This document shows, one piece after another, positions 55,528 through 64,000 of a stretch of DNA of 64,000 bases. A program made the translations under genes and the position numbers. Positions within the stretch are counted from its first letter, which is position 1. Each line of letters starts with the position of its first letter. Origin of the DNA: Pararhizobium gei (lineage in GTDB: Bacteria > Pseudomonadota > Alphaproteobacteria > Rhizobiales > Rhizobiaceae). The stretch covers positions 81,001-145,000 of the forward strand of contig NZ_CP119409.1 of assembly GCF_029223885.1 (NCBI RefSeq), given 5' to 3'. The notes beneath the pieces were generated by a model. It saw nothing but the letters and a program-made list of their open reading frames with translations, had not been told where the DNA came from and did not search any database.

Positions 55528-57690
55528 ATGGGCCGAATAGAGAAAAGCGGGTTGAACATCGATACGGGCCTACATGACTTCCTCGTGATCGAGGCGCTTC
55601 CGGGAACAGGCCTCGATGCGGATCGCTTTTTCCAGGATTTCTCGGATATCGTTCACGATCTCGCACCGAAAAACCGGTCTCTTCTTGCCAAGCGCGACTC
55701 ACTCCAGGAGGCACTGGACACATGGTATCGCCGAAACGGTGCTCCCGTGGACATGGAAGTCTATGAGAAATTCCTCGCGGAGATCGGCTACCTCCTGCCG
55801 GAAGGGCCGGATTTTTCCGTGTCCACAAGCAATGTCGATCCGGAAATGTCTGAGATCGCCGGCCCGCAGCTCGTCGTGCCGGTCATGAATGCGCGTTACG
55901 CGCTGAATGCAGCCAATGCGCGCTGGGGCTCGCTCTACGATGCGCTTTATGGCACCGATGCAATTTCCGAGGCGGACGGTGCTGAAAAGGGTAAAGGCTA
56001 TAATGCGGTCCGTGGTCTTAAGGTCATAGCCTGGGCGCGAAGCTTCCTCGACGGGAGTGTCCCGCTTGACGCCGGAAGCTGGGCGGATGTCACGGGCATT
56101 TCCGTCGTGCAGGGCAGCCTTGCGCTTTCGACAGCAGCCGGGGCGACCGTTCTTGCCGAAGCTGCACAATTCGCCGGCTATCGAGGCGAGGCCGGGGCGC
56201 CGACGCATATTCTCCTGAAGAAGCACAATCTGCATGTTCAGATCGTTCTCGACGCATCGACCGCGATCGGCAGTTCCGACCCGGCGCATATCTCGGACGT
56301 GATTCTGGAATCGGCGATCACTGCGATCATGGACTGCGAGGATTCCGTCGCCGCTGTCGATGCCGATGACAAGGTGGTGGTCTATCGCAACTGGCTCGGA
56401 CTGATGAAGGGCGACCTTCAGGAAGAGGTCGTCAAGAACGGCCGGACCTTTACGCGCAGGCTCAATGACGACCTGATTTTTTCTGCGCCCGCCGGCGGCA
56501 GCCTTTCACTCAAGGGCCGCGCTTTGATGCTGGTGCGCAATGTCGGGCACCTTATGACCAATCCGGCGATCCTCGACCGGGACGGTAACGAGGTTCCCGA
56601 AGGCATCATGGATGCTGTGATCACCGGGCTTATCGCTCTGCACGACATCGGGGCGAGCGGCCGGCGGATGAACTCGCGCGAAGGGTCCGTCTATATCGTC
56701 AAGCCGAAGATGCACGGGCCGGAAGAGGTCGCTTTCGCAAGCGAAATTTTCGGGCGGGCCGAACAGGCATTGGGACTGGCGGCAAATACCCTGAAAATGG
56801 GCATCATGGATGAGGAGCGCCGTACCACCGTCAATCTCAAGGAGTGCATCCGGGCCGCCCGCGAGCGCGTCGTCTTCATCAACACCGGCTTCCTTGATCG
56901 CACCGGCGACGAGATGCACACCTCGATGGAAGCCGGCCCGATGATTCGCAAGGGTGACATGAAGCAAGCGCCCTGGATCGCGGCTTACGAAAACTGGAAC
57001 GTCGATATCGGGCTGGAATGCGGTCTCGCCGGCCACGCGCAGATCGGCAAGGGAATGTGGGCCATGCCGGATCTGATGGCAGCGATGCTCGCACAGAAGA
57101 TCGCCCATCCGAAGGCCGGGGCCAATACAGCCTGGGTTCCTTCGCCAACGGCCGCCACCTTGCATGCTACGCATTATCATACCGTCGATGTGGCCGCTGT
57201 TCAGCAGGAGCTGAAAAGCCGCTCACGTGCCAAACTCACGGATATTCTTTCCGTCCCGGTGGCGACCCGTCCCAACTGGACGCCGGAGGAAATCCAGCGT
57301 GAGCTCGACAACAATGCCCAGGGCATTCTCGGCTATGTCGTCCGCTGGATCGATCAGGGCGTCGGTTGCTCCAAGGTTCCCGATATCAACAATGTCGGCC
57401 TGATGGAGGACCGTGCCACCCTGCGCATCTCCGCCCAGCACATGGCCAACTGGCTGCATCATGGCGTGGCGACCGAAGGGCAGATTATCGAAACGATGAA
57501 GCGTATGGCAGCCGTGGTCGATGGCCAGAATGCCGGCGATCCGGTCTATCGGCCGATGGCCGCCGATTTCGAGGGGTCCGTTGCTTTTCAGGCCGCACTC
57601 GAGCTGGTCTTGAAAGGCCGCGAACAGCCGAGCGGCTATACGGAGCCGGTCCTGCACCGGCGTCGACTTGAACTGAAGGCGGCATCCTAA
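55528..57690 (+). CDS. glcB: Malate synthase G
   Basis: A 720-residue enzyme that condenses glyoxylate with acetyl-CoA, used in the glyoxylate shunt and for glycolate growth. The large G isoform is marked by length and by [15 protein letters not shown] and [18 protein letters not shown] segments of the active site. The frame opens at 55468; ATG 55528 (MGRIEKSGL) has AAGGA at 55516-55520. No glycolate oxidase or isocitrate lyase gene is adjacent. Confidence 0.96.
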   Translation: MGRIEKSGLNIDTGLHDFLVIEALPGTGLDADRFFQDFSDIVHDLAPKNRSLLAKRDSLQEALDTWYRRNGAPVDMEVYEKFLAEIGYLLPEGPDFSVSTSNVDPEMSEIAGPQLVVPVMNARYALNAANARWGSLYDALYGTDAISEADGAEKGKGYNAVRGLKVIAWARSFLDGSVPLDAGSWADVTGISVVQGSLALSTAAGATVLAEAAQFAGYRGEAGAPTHILLKKHNLHVQIVLDASTAIGSSDPAHISDVILESAITAIMDCEDSVAAVDADDKVVVYRNWLGLMKGDLQEEVVKNGRTFTRRLNDDLIFSAPAGGSLSLKGRALMLVRNVGHLMTNPAILDRDGNEVPEGIMDAVITGLIALHDIGASGRRMNSREGSVYIVKPKMHGPEEVAFASEIFGRAEQALGLAANTLKMGIMDEERRTTVNLKECIRAARERVVFINTGFLDRTGDEMHTSMEAGPMIRKGDMKQAPWIAAYENWNVDIGLECGLAGHAQIGKGMWAMPDLMAAMLAQKIAHPKAGANTAWVPSPTAATLHATHYHTVDVAAVQQELKSRSRAKLTDILSVPVATRPNWTPEEIQRELDNNAQGILGYVVRWIDQGVGCSKVPDINNVGLMEDRATLRISAQHMANWLHHGVATEGQIIETMKRMAAVVDGQNAGDPVYRPMAADFEGSVAFQAALELVLKGREQPSGYTEPVLHRRRLELKAAS

Positions 57691-57745
57691 CCGCCCGTTG
57701 CCGCACAGGTTGATATGTCCGGCGATCGCGCCATACATCCGACGG

Positions 57746-57792
57746 GTGACCGGTCACATTATAACGCTCGCATGGCGTGAGATCTGCGAGCG
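57746..57792. other. Palindrome and hairpin after glcB
   Basis: GTGACCGGTCAC (57746-57757) is a perfect 12-base palindrome. CGCTCGCA (57765-57772) and TGCGAGCG (57785-57792) form an 8-bp hairpin. There is no T-run; the hairpin may end glcB transcripts, and the palindrome may be a protein site. Confidence 0.35.
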
Positions 57793-57808
57793 GCTGGCGG
57801 CGCTCCAT

Positions 57809-57835
57809 AAAAAATCCCCGGACAAGGCCGGGGAT
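57809..57835 (-). terminator. Rho-independent terminator of the L,D-transpeptidase gene
   Basis: ATCCCCGG (57814-57821), loop ACAAGG, CCGGGGAT (57828-57835), with A5 at 57809-57813 giving a U-run on the minus strand. Confidence 0.85.
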
Positions 57836-57858
57836 GATGCGGATCGATTGGCCTGCGC

Positions 57859-58521
57859 TTACTGCTGGACGATGACGTGGGTGTTTGTGCCTGGGCGAAC
57901 GCGGGCGTAAAGGTCGATGATGTCCTGATTGATCATCCGGATGCAGCCGGAAGAGGCGGCCGTGCCAATCGAAGCCCATTCGGGCGAGCCGTGGATACGG
58001 AACAATGTATCCTTGCCCTCGTCATTGAACAGGTACATGGCGCGCGCGCCAAGAGGATTGCGCAGGCCGGGCCCCATGCCCTTCTCGACATACTGGGCGA
58101 CATCAGGCTTACGCTCGGCCATTTCCTTCGGCGGATGCCAGGTCGGCCATTCCTGCTTCCAGGCCACATAGGCGCGGCCTTCCCACGCAAAGCCCGCTTT
58201 GCCGACGCCGATGCCGTAGCGAACGGCCTTGCCGCCAGGCATCACGAAATAGAGAAAGCGGTTCGGCGTATTGACGATAATCGTGCCGGGCTTTTCCTTG
58301 GTGCTGTAATCGACGATCTGGCGGTGGAAGCGCTCGTTGACCTTGGCGATGGGAATGGCCGGGAGGGCGTAGCCGTGATCTTCGACCGGGCCGTAGCCAT
58401 TGGAGAAAATCTGATTTGTCGCGACTTTTTCGCCGAGGGGAGAGATCGGTGCGGTGGAGCAACTGGCCAAAGCAAGGGTGGCCGCGAGGCTGCACAGCAG
58501 AACTGCATTGCGGAAGCGCAT
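57859..58521 (-). CDS. L,D-transpeptidase lipoprotein (YkuD family)
   Basis: A 220-residue periplasmic lipoprotein. The lipobox LALASC puts the lipidated Cys at 21. The YkuD catalytic site is His177 in HGSPE and Cys193 in SSGCIRM. Such enzymes make 3-3 cross-links in peptidoglycan or attach outer-membrane proteins to it; L,D-cross-links are abundant in Rhizobiaceae, which grow from the pole. It has its own terminator and is divergent from mmcB. Confidence 0.93.
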   Translation of the reverse strand: MRFRNAVLLCSLAATLALASCSTAPISPLGEKVATNQIFSNGYGPVEDHGYALPAIPIAKVNERFHRQIVDYSTKEKPGTIIVNTPNRFLYFVMPGGKAVRYGIGVGKAGFAWEGRAYVAWKQEWPTWHPPKEMAERKPDVAQYVEKGMGPGLRNPLGARAMYLFNDEGKDTLFRIHGSPEWASIGTAASSGCIRMINQDIIDLYARVRPGTNTHVIVQQ

Positions 58522-58702
58522 GGGTTTCTCTTAAAATGAAGTTAAGAATATCTGGGTCTTCTCGACCATCAGCGATTATGGTTTATTTTCGATTAACATC
58601 GCGAAAGCAAGGGAATGCGGTGCAGCATTTTTTTCGGATGCTTCAAAAAGCCCATCAAGTGTTTTTTTGCAACAAACGCGGCTCTGTGCCAGTGTTTAAT
58701 GC

Positions 58703-59236
58703 ATGGCGATTCTCTCTATCCACAACGATAGTCCTTTGGTCGACGGACGGCAGTCGCAGCGCGCTCTGATGGTGCGGCGGGGCGTGCAGCGATATCTGCA
58801 TGAAATGCGCCATGCCGTGCTGCCCGAACTGACGCTTTCGAGCGGAAGGCGGGCCGATCTCGTTTCGCTTTCGCCCAAGGGCGACATATGGATCATCGAA
58901 ATCAAGACCTCGATCGAGGATTTCCGGGTCGATCGCAAATGGCCCGATTACCGGCTGCATTCGGACAGACTGTTCTTTGCCACCCACGGCGGAGTGCCGC
59001 TCGATATATTCCCGGAAGAATGCGGGCTTCTCCTGTCGGACGGCTACGATGCCGGATTGATTCGCGAGGCCCCGGAACATCGCCTGTCGGCATCGACGCG
59101 CAAATCGGTCTCCTTGAATTTTGCGCGGGTGGCGGCGCAGCGCCTGATGCTCGCCGAATGGAGCACGGACCGAACAGGCGGCACCAGGCAGGACATGCGC
59201 GAGATCGTTTCGGGCTCGCTGGACGAGAGCGCGTGA
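58703..59236 (+). CDS. mmcB: MmcB-family DNA repair nuclease
   Basis: A 177-residue protein matching MmcB, found in alphaproteobacteria and linked in Caulobacter to mitomycin C resistance. The PD-(D/E)xK core is RRADLVSLS followed by IWIIEIKTS. It probably works in crosslink or lesion repair. I see no GTTC-N7-GTTC LexA box in the 181 bases upstream. It ends 4 bases from the convergent actR stop. Confidence 0.87.
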   Translation: MAILSIHNDSPLVDGRQSQRALMVRRGVQRYLHEMRHAVLPELTLSSGRRADLVSLSPKGDIWIIEIKTSIEDFRVDRKWPDYRLHSDRLFFATHGGVPLDIFPEECGLLLSDGYDAGLIREAPEHRLSASTRKSVSLNFARVAAQRLMLAEWSTDRTGGTRQDMREIVSGSLDESA

Positions 59237-59240
59237 GGCG

Positions 59241-59819
59241 CTATTTGGGCGCGCGTTTGGCAAGGATGCGCTGCAAGGTGCGCCTGTGCATGTTCAGCCG
59301 CCGCGCCGTCTCCGAGACATTGCGCTCGCACATTTCGTAGACGCGTTGGATATGCTCCCAGCGCACCCGGTCCGCCGACATCGGATTTTCCGGCGGTTCG
59401 GCCCGTTCCCCGGTCTTTTGCACCAGTGCCGCAAAAATGTCGTCGGCATCGGCTGGCTTGGCGAGATAGTCGACCGCGCCCAGCTTCACGGCATTGACGG
59501 CCGTAGCAATATTGCCATAGCCGGTCAGCATGATGATGCGGGTGTCGCCGCGCTGCGCCCGGATTGCCTCGATGACGTCGAGGCCGCTGCCGTCGCCCAG
59601 CCTGAGATCGACGACCGCATATTTCGGCGGACGGGTCTTTGCCTTGGCAATACCTTCGGCGACCGACTCGGCGATGTCCACGGCAAAGCCGCGGGTCTCC
59701 ATGGCCCGGGCAAGCCGCCGCAGGAAAGGCGCGTCGTCATCCACGATCAGGAGAGACGCGTCCGCGCCCATCAGCGCAGTGCTCTCGCTGGCCGAATCAC
59801 TGTCGATCTTGTCCGTCAT
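59241..59819 (-). CDS. actR: Redox response regulator ActR (RegA/PrrA family)
   Basis: A 192-residue regulator with a receiver domain (acidic DDD at 27-29, phospho-Asp71 in VVDLRLGDG, Lys in YLAKPAD) and a C-terminal Fis-type HTH (NVSETARRLNMHRRTLQRIL). The DNA-binding end is nearly invariant in the RegA family. ActSR controls acid tolerance, carbon and nitrogen fixation and respiration in rhizobia. It is encoded 78 bases after actS on the same strand. Confidence 0.95.
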   Translation of the reverse strand: MTDKIDSDSASESTALMGADASLLIVDDDAPFLRRLARAMETRGFAVDIAESVAEGIAKAKTRPPKYAVVDLRLGDGSGLDVIEAIRAQRGDTRIIMLTGYGNIATAVNAVKLGAVDYLAKPADADDIFAALVQKTGERAEPPENPMSADRVRWEHIQRVYEMCERNVSETARRLNMHRRTLQRILAKRAPK

Positions 59820-59897
59820 GTCACGCTCCTCGAGGCAAGGCCGGTTGTCCTTCGTCTCTCCGCAAGTGGCTTATTCCCGGATGAAAAGGCCGTAAAG

Positions 59898-61193
59898 TCA
59901 TTTCGCCAATTTGGTGTCCATCAGCAGGCGCGGCCACTCGACACTGACCCTGGCGCCGGGCTTGGCGGTGCTGTTTTCGAAAGTAAGCCTGGCGCCGGAA
60001 CGTTCAAGCAGGGTTTTGGCAATGAACAGGCCAAGCCCCAGTCCTCCGGCACTGTCGTCCTTCTGACGCTTGGTGACGTAAGGCTCGCCGATCCGGCTCA
60101 ATATGTCCGGCGCGTAGCCATCGCCGTCATCCTCGATGGTGACGGAAACGACATCCGGCGTATGGGAAACGGTGACCGTCACCTCTGTCTTGGCATAGTC
60201 CACCGCATTCTCAAGCAGATTGCCGAGGCCGTAAAGAATACCTGCATTGCGATTTCCGACAGGCTCGTGGGCGCGATCACCGTTTTCGACAAGGCTGATC
60301 TCAATCCCGAACTCCCTGTGTGGCGCCATGACCTCCTCGATCAAGGACGACAGCGGCATATGCCGCATATGCGGCTCGTTCTCCGACGACAATGTCGTCA
60401 GTCGTCTCAAGATGTCGCGGCAACGCTCGCTTTGACTGCGCAGCAACTGAACATCCTCGCCGAAACGCGGATCGTTGCCGAGTTCGCGCTCCATTTCCTT
60501 GGCGACCACGCTGATCGTGGCGAGCGGCGTCCCCAACTCATGGGCGGCGGCGGCGGCGAGCCCGTCGAGTTGCGATAGATGCTTTTCCCGTTGAAGAACC
60601 AGCTCCGTCGCGCTGAGCGCCTCGGACAGTTCGCTCGCTTCAAGCGAGACGCGATACGTGTAGAAGGCGGCAAAAGTCGTCGTTGATATGATCGCGAACC
60701 AGAAGCCTGCCGTCAGCACTGTCGGGATCAAAAGCTCCACCCCGGAGTACCAGGGCAGCGGAAAGGGGGTGAAAGCAAGCGCCGTAATCCCGAAAATCGC
60801 CAGGATTGCAAGCCCGATACTGTGCAGTTTCGGCTGCGACGCCGACGAGATGATGACGGGCACGCAGACCAGCGGAGCAAAGGGATTGGCAAGACCGCCC
60901 GTAATGAAAAGAAGTGCGGTCAACTGCGCGAGGTCGATGCCGAGCAGGGCAAAGGCGGCCGGCGGCTGCAGCCGGTGCGTCGGCGGATAACGGATCGTCA
61001 GATAAGCGTTCACCCATGCAAGCAGAGCAATCAGCGCGCAGCAGGCGATCAGCGGTAGGGGAAAACGCAGCCAGAACGCCGTGACGATGACGGTGATCGA
61101 CTGCCCTCCCACAGCAAGCCACCGCAGGCGCACGATGGTTTGCAGCCGCAGCACCCGGCTGGTTGTACCGTCCTCGACCGCGTCCGTCGCCAT
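59898..61193 (-). CDS. actS: Redox sensor histidine kinase ActS (RegB/PrrB family)
   Basis: A 431-residue inner-membrane kinase with about six TM segments in the first 185 residues. GGLANPF (99-105) is the RegB quinone-binding motif. His218 in AAAHELGTP is phosphorylated. Cys258 in SERCRDIL matches the redox cysteine of Rhodobacter RegB, so both known sensing sites are kept. ATPase motifs are EDDGDGYAP and GGLGLGLFI. ATG 61193 has AGGAG upstream. It lies 28 bases after hrpB. Confidence 0.95.
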   Translation of the reverse strand: MATDAVEDGTTSRVLRLQTIVRLRWLAVGGQSITVIVTAFWLRFPLPLIACCALIALLAWVNAYLTIRYPPTHRLQPPAAFALLGIDLAQLTALLFITGGLANPFAPLVCVPVIISSASQPKLHSIGLAILAIFGITALAFTPFPLPWYSGVELLIPTVLTAGFWFAIISTTTFAAFYTYRVSLEASELSEALSATELVLQREKHLSQLDGLAAAAAHELGTPLATISVVAKEMERELGNDPRFGEDVQLLRSQSERCRDILRRLTTLSSENEPHMRHMPLSSLIEEVMAPHREFGIEISLVENGDRAHEPVGNRNAGILYGLGNLLENAVDYAKTEVTVTVSHTPDVVSVTIEDDGDGYAPDILSRIGEPYVTKRQKDDSAGGLGLGLFIAKTLLERSGARLTFENSTAKPGARVSVEWPRLLMDTKLAK

Positions 61194-61221
61194 GTCGTCT
61201 CCTGTTTTCCAGAGGTGAGCT

Positions 61222-63690
61222 TCATGTACCACGCGGCTTGGCCCGCGTCGTCGGCTGCGCGCTTGCCGGATCCTCCGGCCAAGGGTGCTTCGGATAGCGT
61301 CCGCGCATATCGGCGCGCACGTCCCGCCAGGATCCCGCCCAGAAACCCGGCAGGTCCCGCGTTGTCTGCATCGGCTTGTGACCCGGCGACATCAGTTCCA
61401 GCAGCAGCGGCAGACGCCCGGCTCCAATCGCGGGATGGGCTTTCAGCCCGTAGAGCTCCTGAACACGGATCGAAAGCACCGGCTCTTCTCCGTCGTAGCG
61501 GATGGGGTGCCGCTGCCCCGTCGGTGCTTGGAAATGTGTGGGCGCAAGTCGGGAGAGGTCGCGGGCTGTTTCAAGCGGGACAAGCGACAGCAACCCTTCC
61601 GACAGGCTGGCGGGAGGAATGTCGTCAATACCGCGGGTATCCCCCTGGAACGGAACAAACCACTCGTCCAGCCGCGCCAGAAGGGACTCATCGGACATAT
61701 CGGGCCAGGGGTCGCCAAGCATGCGATGGAGAAAGCCGATCCTGTCGCGCAGTTGCGTCGCGTCCTTGGAAAACGGAAGGGCTGCAAGGCCCAGTTGCCG
61801 CACGCCGTCTGCAAGCGCCCGGGCCGCAGCCTCGCCCTTGGGGCGGGGAAGCGGGATCTCTTCGAAAATAATGGCACCCAGTCGCGTAACCCGCCGGGCC
61901 CGGACCTGCCGGCTTGCCCGGTCGAAAACACTTTGGTCCTCCCGCAGAATCGCGTGTGGCAGATGCGCCTCGACATCGGCGCGTGAAATCTCGGCCGCGG
62001 CAAGAATGCGCTGCGCCCCAGCCCGCCCTGTCAGGTCGGCGATGACAAGCATGGTGGCTCCAGCGAGGCGCTCCGTGTCGGGCAGCTCGGCGCCGCGTCC
62101 ATTGGCCATGATGAACCGGCCGCGTCCGCCGCGCTGAAGGGCGATCCTGTCGGGAAAGGCATGCATCAAAAGGACACCCGGCTGGACGGGTGCGCCCGGC
62201 GCGCCTGCGCCGCCGATCTCTCTTGCCATGCGCCGCGCAAGGCCGCGCGATGCTTCAGCCCTGTCGCCGCGCTCCGATTTGAAGCGTCGCAGCCGCTCCT
62301 CGAGGTCGAGACTGGTGCCGCCCAGCCCCTGCTCGGTCAAAAGCACGGCCAGCAGGCAGGCTTCTTGTCCTTGCCCCTCGTCAGCGGCTGAAACCGCCAT
62401 TGCGGCAAGCCGCGGCGGCAGGGCGAGATTTCGGATGCGTTTGCCCCGCGCCGTCAAGGCACCGTTGCCATCGATAGCCTCTAGCTGTCGAAGCAGGGCC
62501 TTTGCCTCCTGCCAGGCCGTGGCGGGCGGCAGGTCGAGAAAGGCAAGGGTCGATGGATCACCGACACCCCAATGCGCGAGATCGAGAACCAGGCCCGACA
62601 AGTCGCTCGTCAGAATCTGCGGCGGCGTGAAAGCCGGCAGAGCCGCCGTCTGGCCCTGATGCCAGAGCCGGATGGCAATACCGGGCTCGGTGCGCCCGGC
62701 GCGTCCGGCCCGCTGGTCGGCGGAGGCGCGCGAGACCCGCACCGTCTCCAGCCGCGTTATCCCCGTGGAAGCTTCGAAAGCCGGCAGCCGCTGCAGTCCG
62801 CTGTCAATGACGATCCGCACGCCGTCGATAGTGATTGATGTCTCGGCGATCGATGTGGCAAGCACGATCTTGCGCATACCTGCCGCCGCCGGCCGGATGG
62901 CTGCATCCTGCTCCGCTTGGCTAAGATTGCCGTAGAGCGGGGTCACGGCCGTGCCCGCGTCAAGACGGCCCTCCAGCCGCTCGGCTGTCCGCGTGATTTC
63001 GGCCCGGCCGGGAAGAAAGGCGAGAATCGAGCCCGCTTCCTGCCGGTGGGCTTCGAGGATGGCACGCGTGACAGAATCTTCGATACGCTCTCCGGCCGGC
63101 CGCTCCTGATATCTGAGCTCGACGGGAAAGCTGCGTCCTTTGCTTTCAACGACCGGCGCATCGCCAAGCAACGCTGCAACCCGTTCGACGTCCAGCGTTG
63201 CCGACATCACGACCAGCCTCAGATCCTCCCTGAGCGCCCGCTGGACGTCGAGCGTGAGCGCCAGGCCGAAATCGGCATCGAGCGACCGCTCGTGGAATTC
63301 GTCGAAAAGAACGGCGGCGACACCCGGCAGTTCCGGATCATCCAGCAGCATCCGGGCGAAAACGCCTTCGGTAATCACTTCGATCCGGGTCTTCTGCGAA
63401 ATCCGGCTATCAAGCCGCATGCGATAGCCGACCGTCTCGCCAACCGTCTCGCCGATGAGGCTGGCCATGCGCCCGGCCGCCGCCCGAGCGGCAAGCCGCC
63501 GGGGCTCCAGCAGAAGGATGCGTCGGTCGCCGCGCCAGGGCTGATCCAGCAGGAAGAGCGGCACGAGCGTCGTCTTGCCGGCCCCCGGCGGCGCCGACAG
63601 GACCAGGGACGGCTTGCTCTCAAGCGCCTCACCCAGTTCGGGCAGGATCGCCTTGACCGGGAGATCGGGCAATATGTCCATCATGCGCAT
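61222..63690 (-). CDS. hrpB: ATP-dependent helicase HrpB
   Basis: An 822-residue DExH RNA-helicase-like protein. Walker A is APPGAGKTT, motif II DEFHER, motif III MSATLD, and the C-terminal half has ATSIAETS, QRAGRAGR and the HrpB-specific domain ending PWPEDPA. Substrate and role are poorly known. The frame opens at 63942, but the extra 84 residues look non-coding; ATG 63690 (MRMMDILPD) starts the family N-terminus, with ATGs at 63684 and 63681 as options. Confidence 0.93.
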   Translation of the reverse strand: MRMMDILPDLPVKAILPELGEALESKPSLVLSAPPGAGKTTLVPLFLLDQPWRGDRRILLLEPRRLAARAAAGRMASLIGETVGETVGYRMRLDSRISQKTRIEVITEGVFARMLLDDPELPGVAAVLFDEFHERSLDADFGLALTLDVQRALREDLRLVVMSATLDVERVAALLGDAPVVESKGRSFPVELRYQERPAGERIEDSVTRAILEAHRQEAGSILAFLPGRAEITRTAERLEGRLDAGTAVTPLYGNLSQAEQDAAIRPAAAGMRKIVLATSIAETSITIDGVRIVIDSGLQRLPAFEASTGITRLETVRVSRASADQRAGRAGRTEPGIAIRLWHQGQTAALPAFTPPQILTSDLSGLVLDLAHWGVGDPSTLAFLDLPPATAWQEAKALLRQLEAIDGNGALTARGKRIRNLALPPRLAAMAVSAADEGQGQEACLLAVLLTEQGLGGTSLDLEERLRRFKSERGDRAEASRGLARRMAREIGGAGAPGAPVQPGVLLMHAFPDRIALQRGGRGRFIMANGRGAELPDTERLAGATMLVIADLTGRAGAQRILAAAEISRADVEAHLPHAILREDQSVFDRASRQVRARRVTRLGAIIFEEIPLPRPKGEAAARALADGVRQLGLAALPFSKDATQLRDRIGFLHRMLGDPWPDMSDESLLARLDEWFVPFQGDTRGIDDIPPASLSEGLLSLVPLETARDLSRLAPTHFQAPTGQRHPIRYDGEEPVLSIRVQELYGLKAHPAIGAGRLPLLLELMSPGHKPMQTTRDLPGFWAGSWRDVRADMRGRYPKHPWPEDPASAQPTTRAKPRGT

Positions 63691-63877
63691 GGTGAACCAG
63701 CCCCGCCTGCCATTGGGCGAACCCTCGATCCTGCCCGGACGCGGGCAGGGGACTGGCGGGTATGATGACAGGCGATGCAGTTCAATGTTTTGTCCTTCAT
63801 GGTGCAGCCAGTGTCCATCCCGTCCCATTTGCGCATAGCAAGAGCATGGCGAATACTGCAATGGGGACTGTATATCG

Positions 63878-64000
63878 TTAGACCGGGCGGGACCGCTCGA
63901 AGGCAAGTATGGCGCCGGCCAGGTCCTCAAGCGCTGCGCCAACTGATTTGAACAGGGTGATTTCGTCGGCCAGCCTGCGCCCGGGATGCGCTCCGCTGGC
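63878..64000 (-). CDS. Ornithine cyclodeaminase / pyrroline-2-carboxylate reductase family protein, C-terminal end
   Basis: A partial gene cut by the window edge. The minus strand encodes 40 residues ending with TAA (63878-63880): ...GRRLADEITLFKSVG, AALEDLAGAILAFE, RSRPV. The DEITLFKSVG-AALEDL segment is the standard C-terminus of the ornithine cyclodeaminase / mu-crystallin family. Which member (OCD, alanine dehydrogenase or pyrroline reductase) cannot be told. The 187 bases between it and hrpB hold no gene. Confidence 0.8.
   Translation of the reverse strand, partial: ASGAHPGRRLADEITLFKSVGAALEDLAGAILAFERSRPV

Noticed and set aside
58522..58702. LexA (SOS) box upstream of mmcB
   Set aside because: No GTTC-N7-GTTC or its complement in the region.
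63691..63942. N-terminal extension of HrpB
   Set aside because: The extra residues are low-quality (Cys/Pro/Arg-rich) and outside the helicase family; ATG 63690 fits the family start.

Overview
This window is a stretch of alphaproteobacterial chromosome, most likely from Rhizobiaceae (Rhizobium, Agrobacterium, Ensifer, Shinella or a relative). The base composition is GC-rich. The backbone has gene blocks typical of that family: trpF-trpB-trpA-accD-folC, trxA-addA-addB, an HPr / EIIA-Man / short hprK set joined to chvG-chvI beside pckA, the his genes with coaA, hslV-hslU, and hrpB-actS-actR. It also carries DUF2852, DUF1402 and DUF2628 proteins that I know mainly from this order. I saw no rRNA, tRNA, CRISPR array, prophage or insertion sequence.

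Left part (1-11056): a catabolic cluster for a sugar or sugar acid. It has an aldehyde dehydrogenase, an HpcH/HpaI-type aldolase, a GntR/FCD regulator with two winged-helix domains, a UxaA-family sugar-acid dehydratase, an aldo/keto reductase acting as a sugar dehydrogenase, a ribose-type ABC importer (binding protein, double ATPase, permease) and a zinc alcohol dehydrogenase. The parts fit uptake, oxidation, dehydration, aldol cleavage to pyruvate plus an aldehyde, and oxidation of that aldehyde. The substrate is not determined. Next come an intracellular PHB depolymerase, a DUF2852 membrane protein and a zinc metallopeptidase.

Middle (14080-39142): trpFBA leads into accD and folC and meets trxA at a shared bidirectional terminator. 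On the minus strand, five overlapping or closely spaced genes run divL, tsaE-amgK fusion, murU-like, addB, addA. They combine a cell-cycle pseudokinase, tRNA t6A modification, cell-wall sugar recycling and double-strand-break repair. Then ahcY has a strong inverted-repeat operator upstream. The regulatory PTS genes lead into the ChvG/ChvI two-component system, with pckA divergent.

Right part (39266-64000): arfB, a BON-LysM protein, a small secreted protein and alkB converge on coaA-hisE-hisF. The his genes run on the minus strand but are split by two A+T-rich islets carrying plus-strand genes: a DUF3800 gene with a possible structured RNA at its end between hisF and hisA, and an orphan 92-residue gene between hisA and hisH. 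hslV and hslU follow with an acetyltransferase between them. Then come a DUF1402 protein, a cytochrome P450, a secreted protein, a lone HyuA-type protein, malate synthase G, an L,D-transpeptidase lipoprotein, the MmcB repair nuclease, the redox regulators ActR/ActS, the HrpB helicase and the end of an ornithine-cyclodeaminase-family gene cut by the window edge.

The best candidates for something under-described are the DUF3800 islet with its 3' hairpin inside the his operon, and the DivL / TsaE-AmgK / MurU operon. All family calls come from reading motifs by eye; no database search was run.
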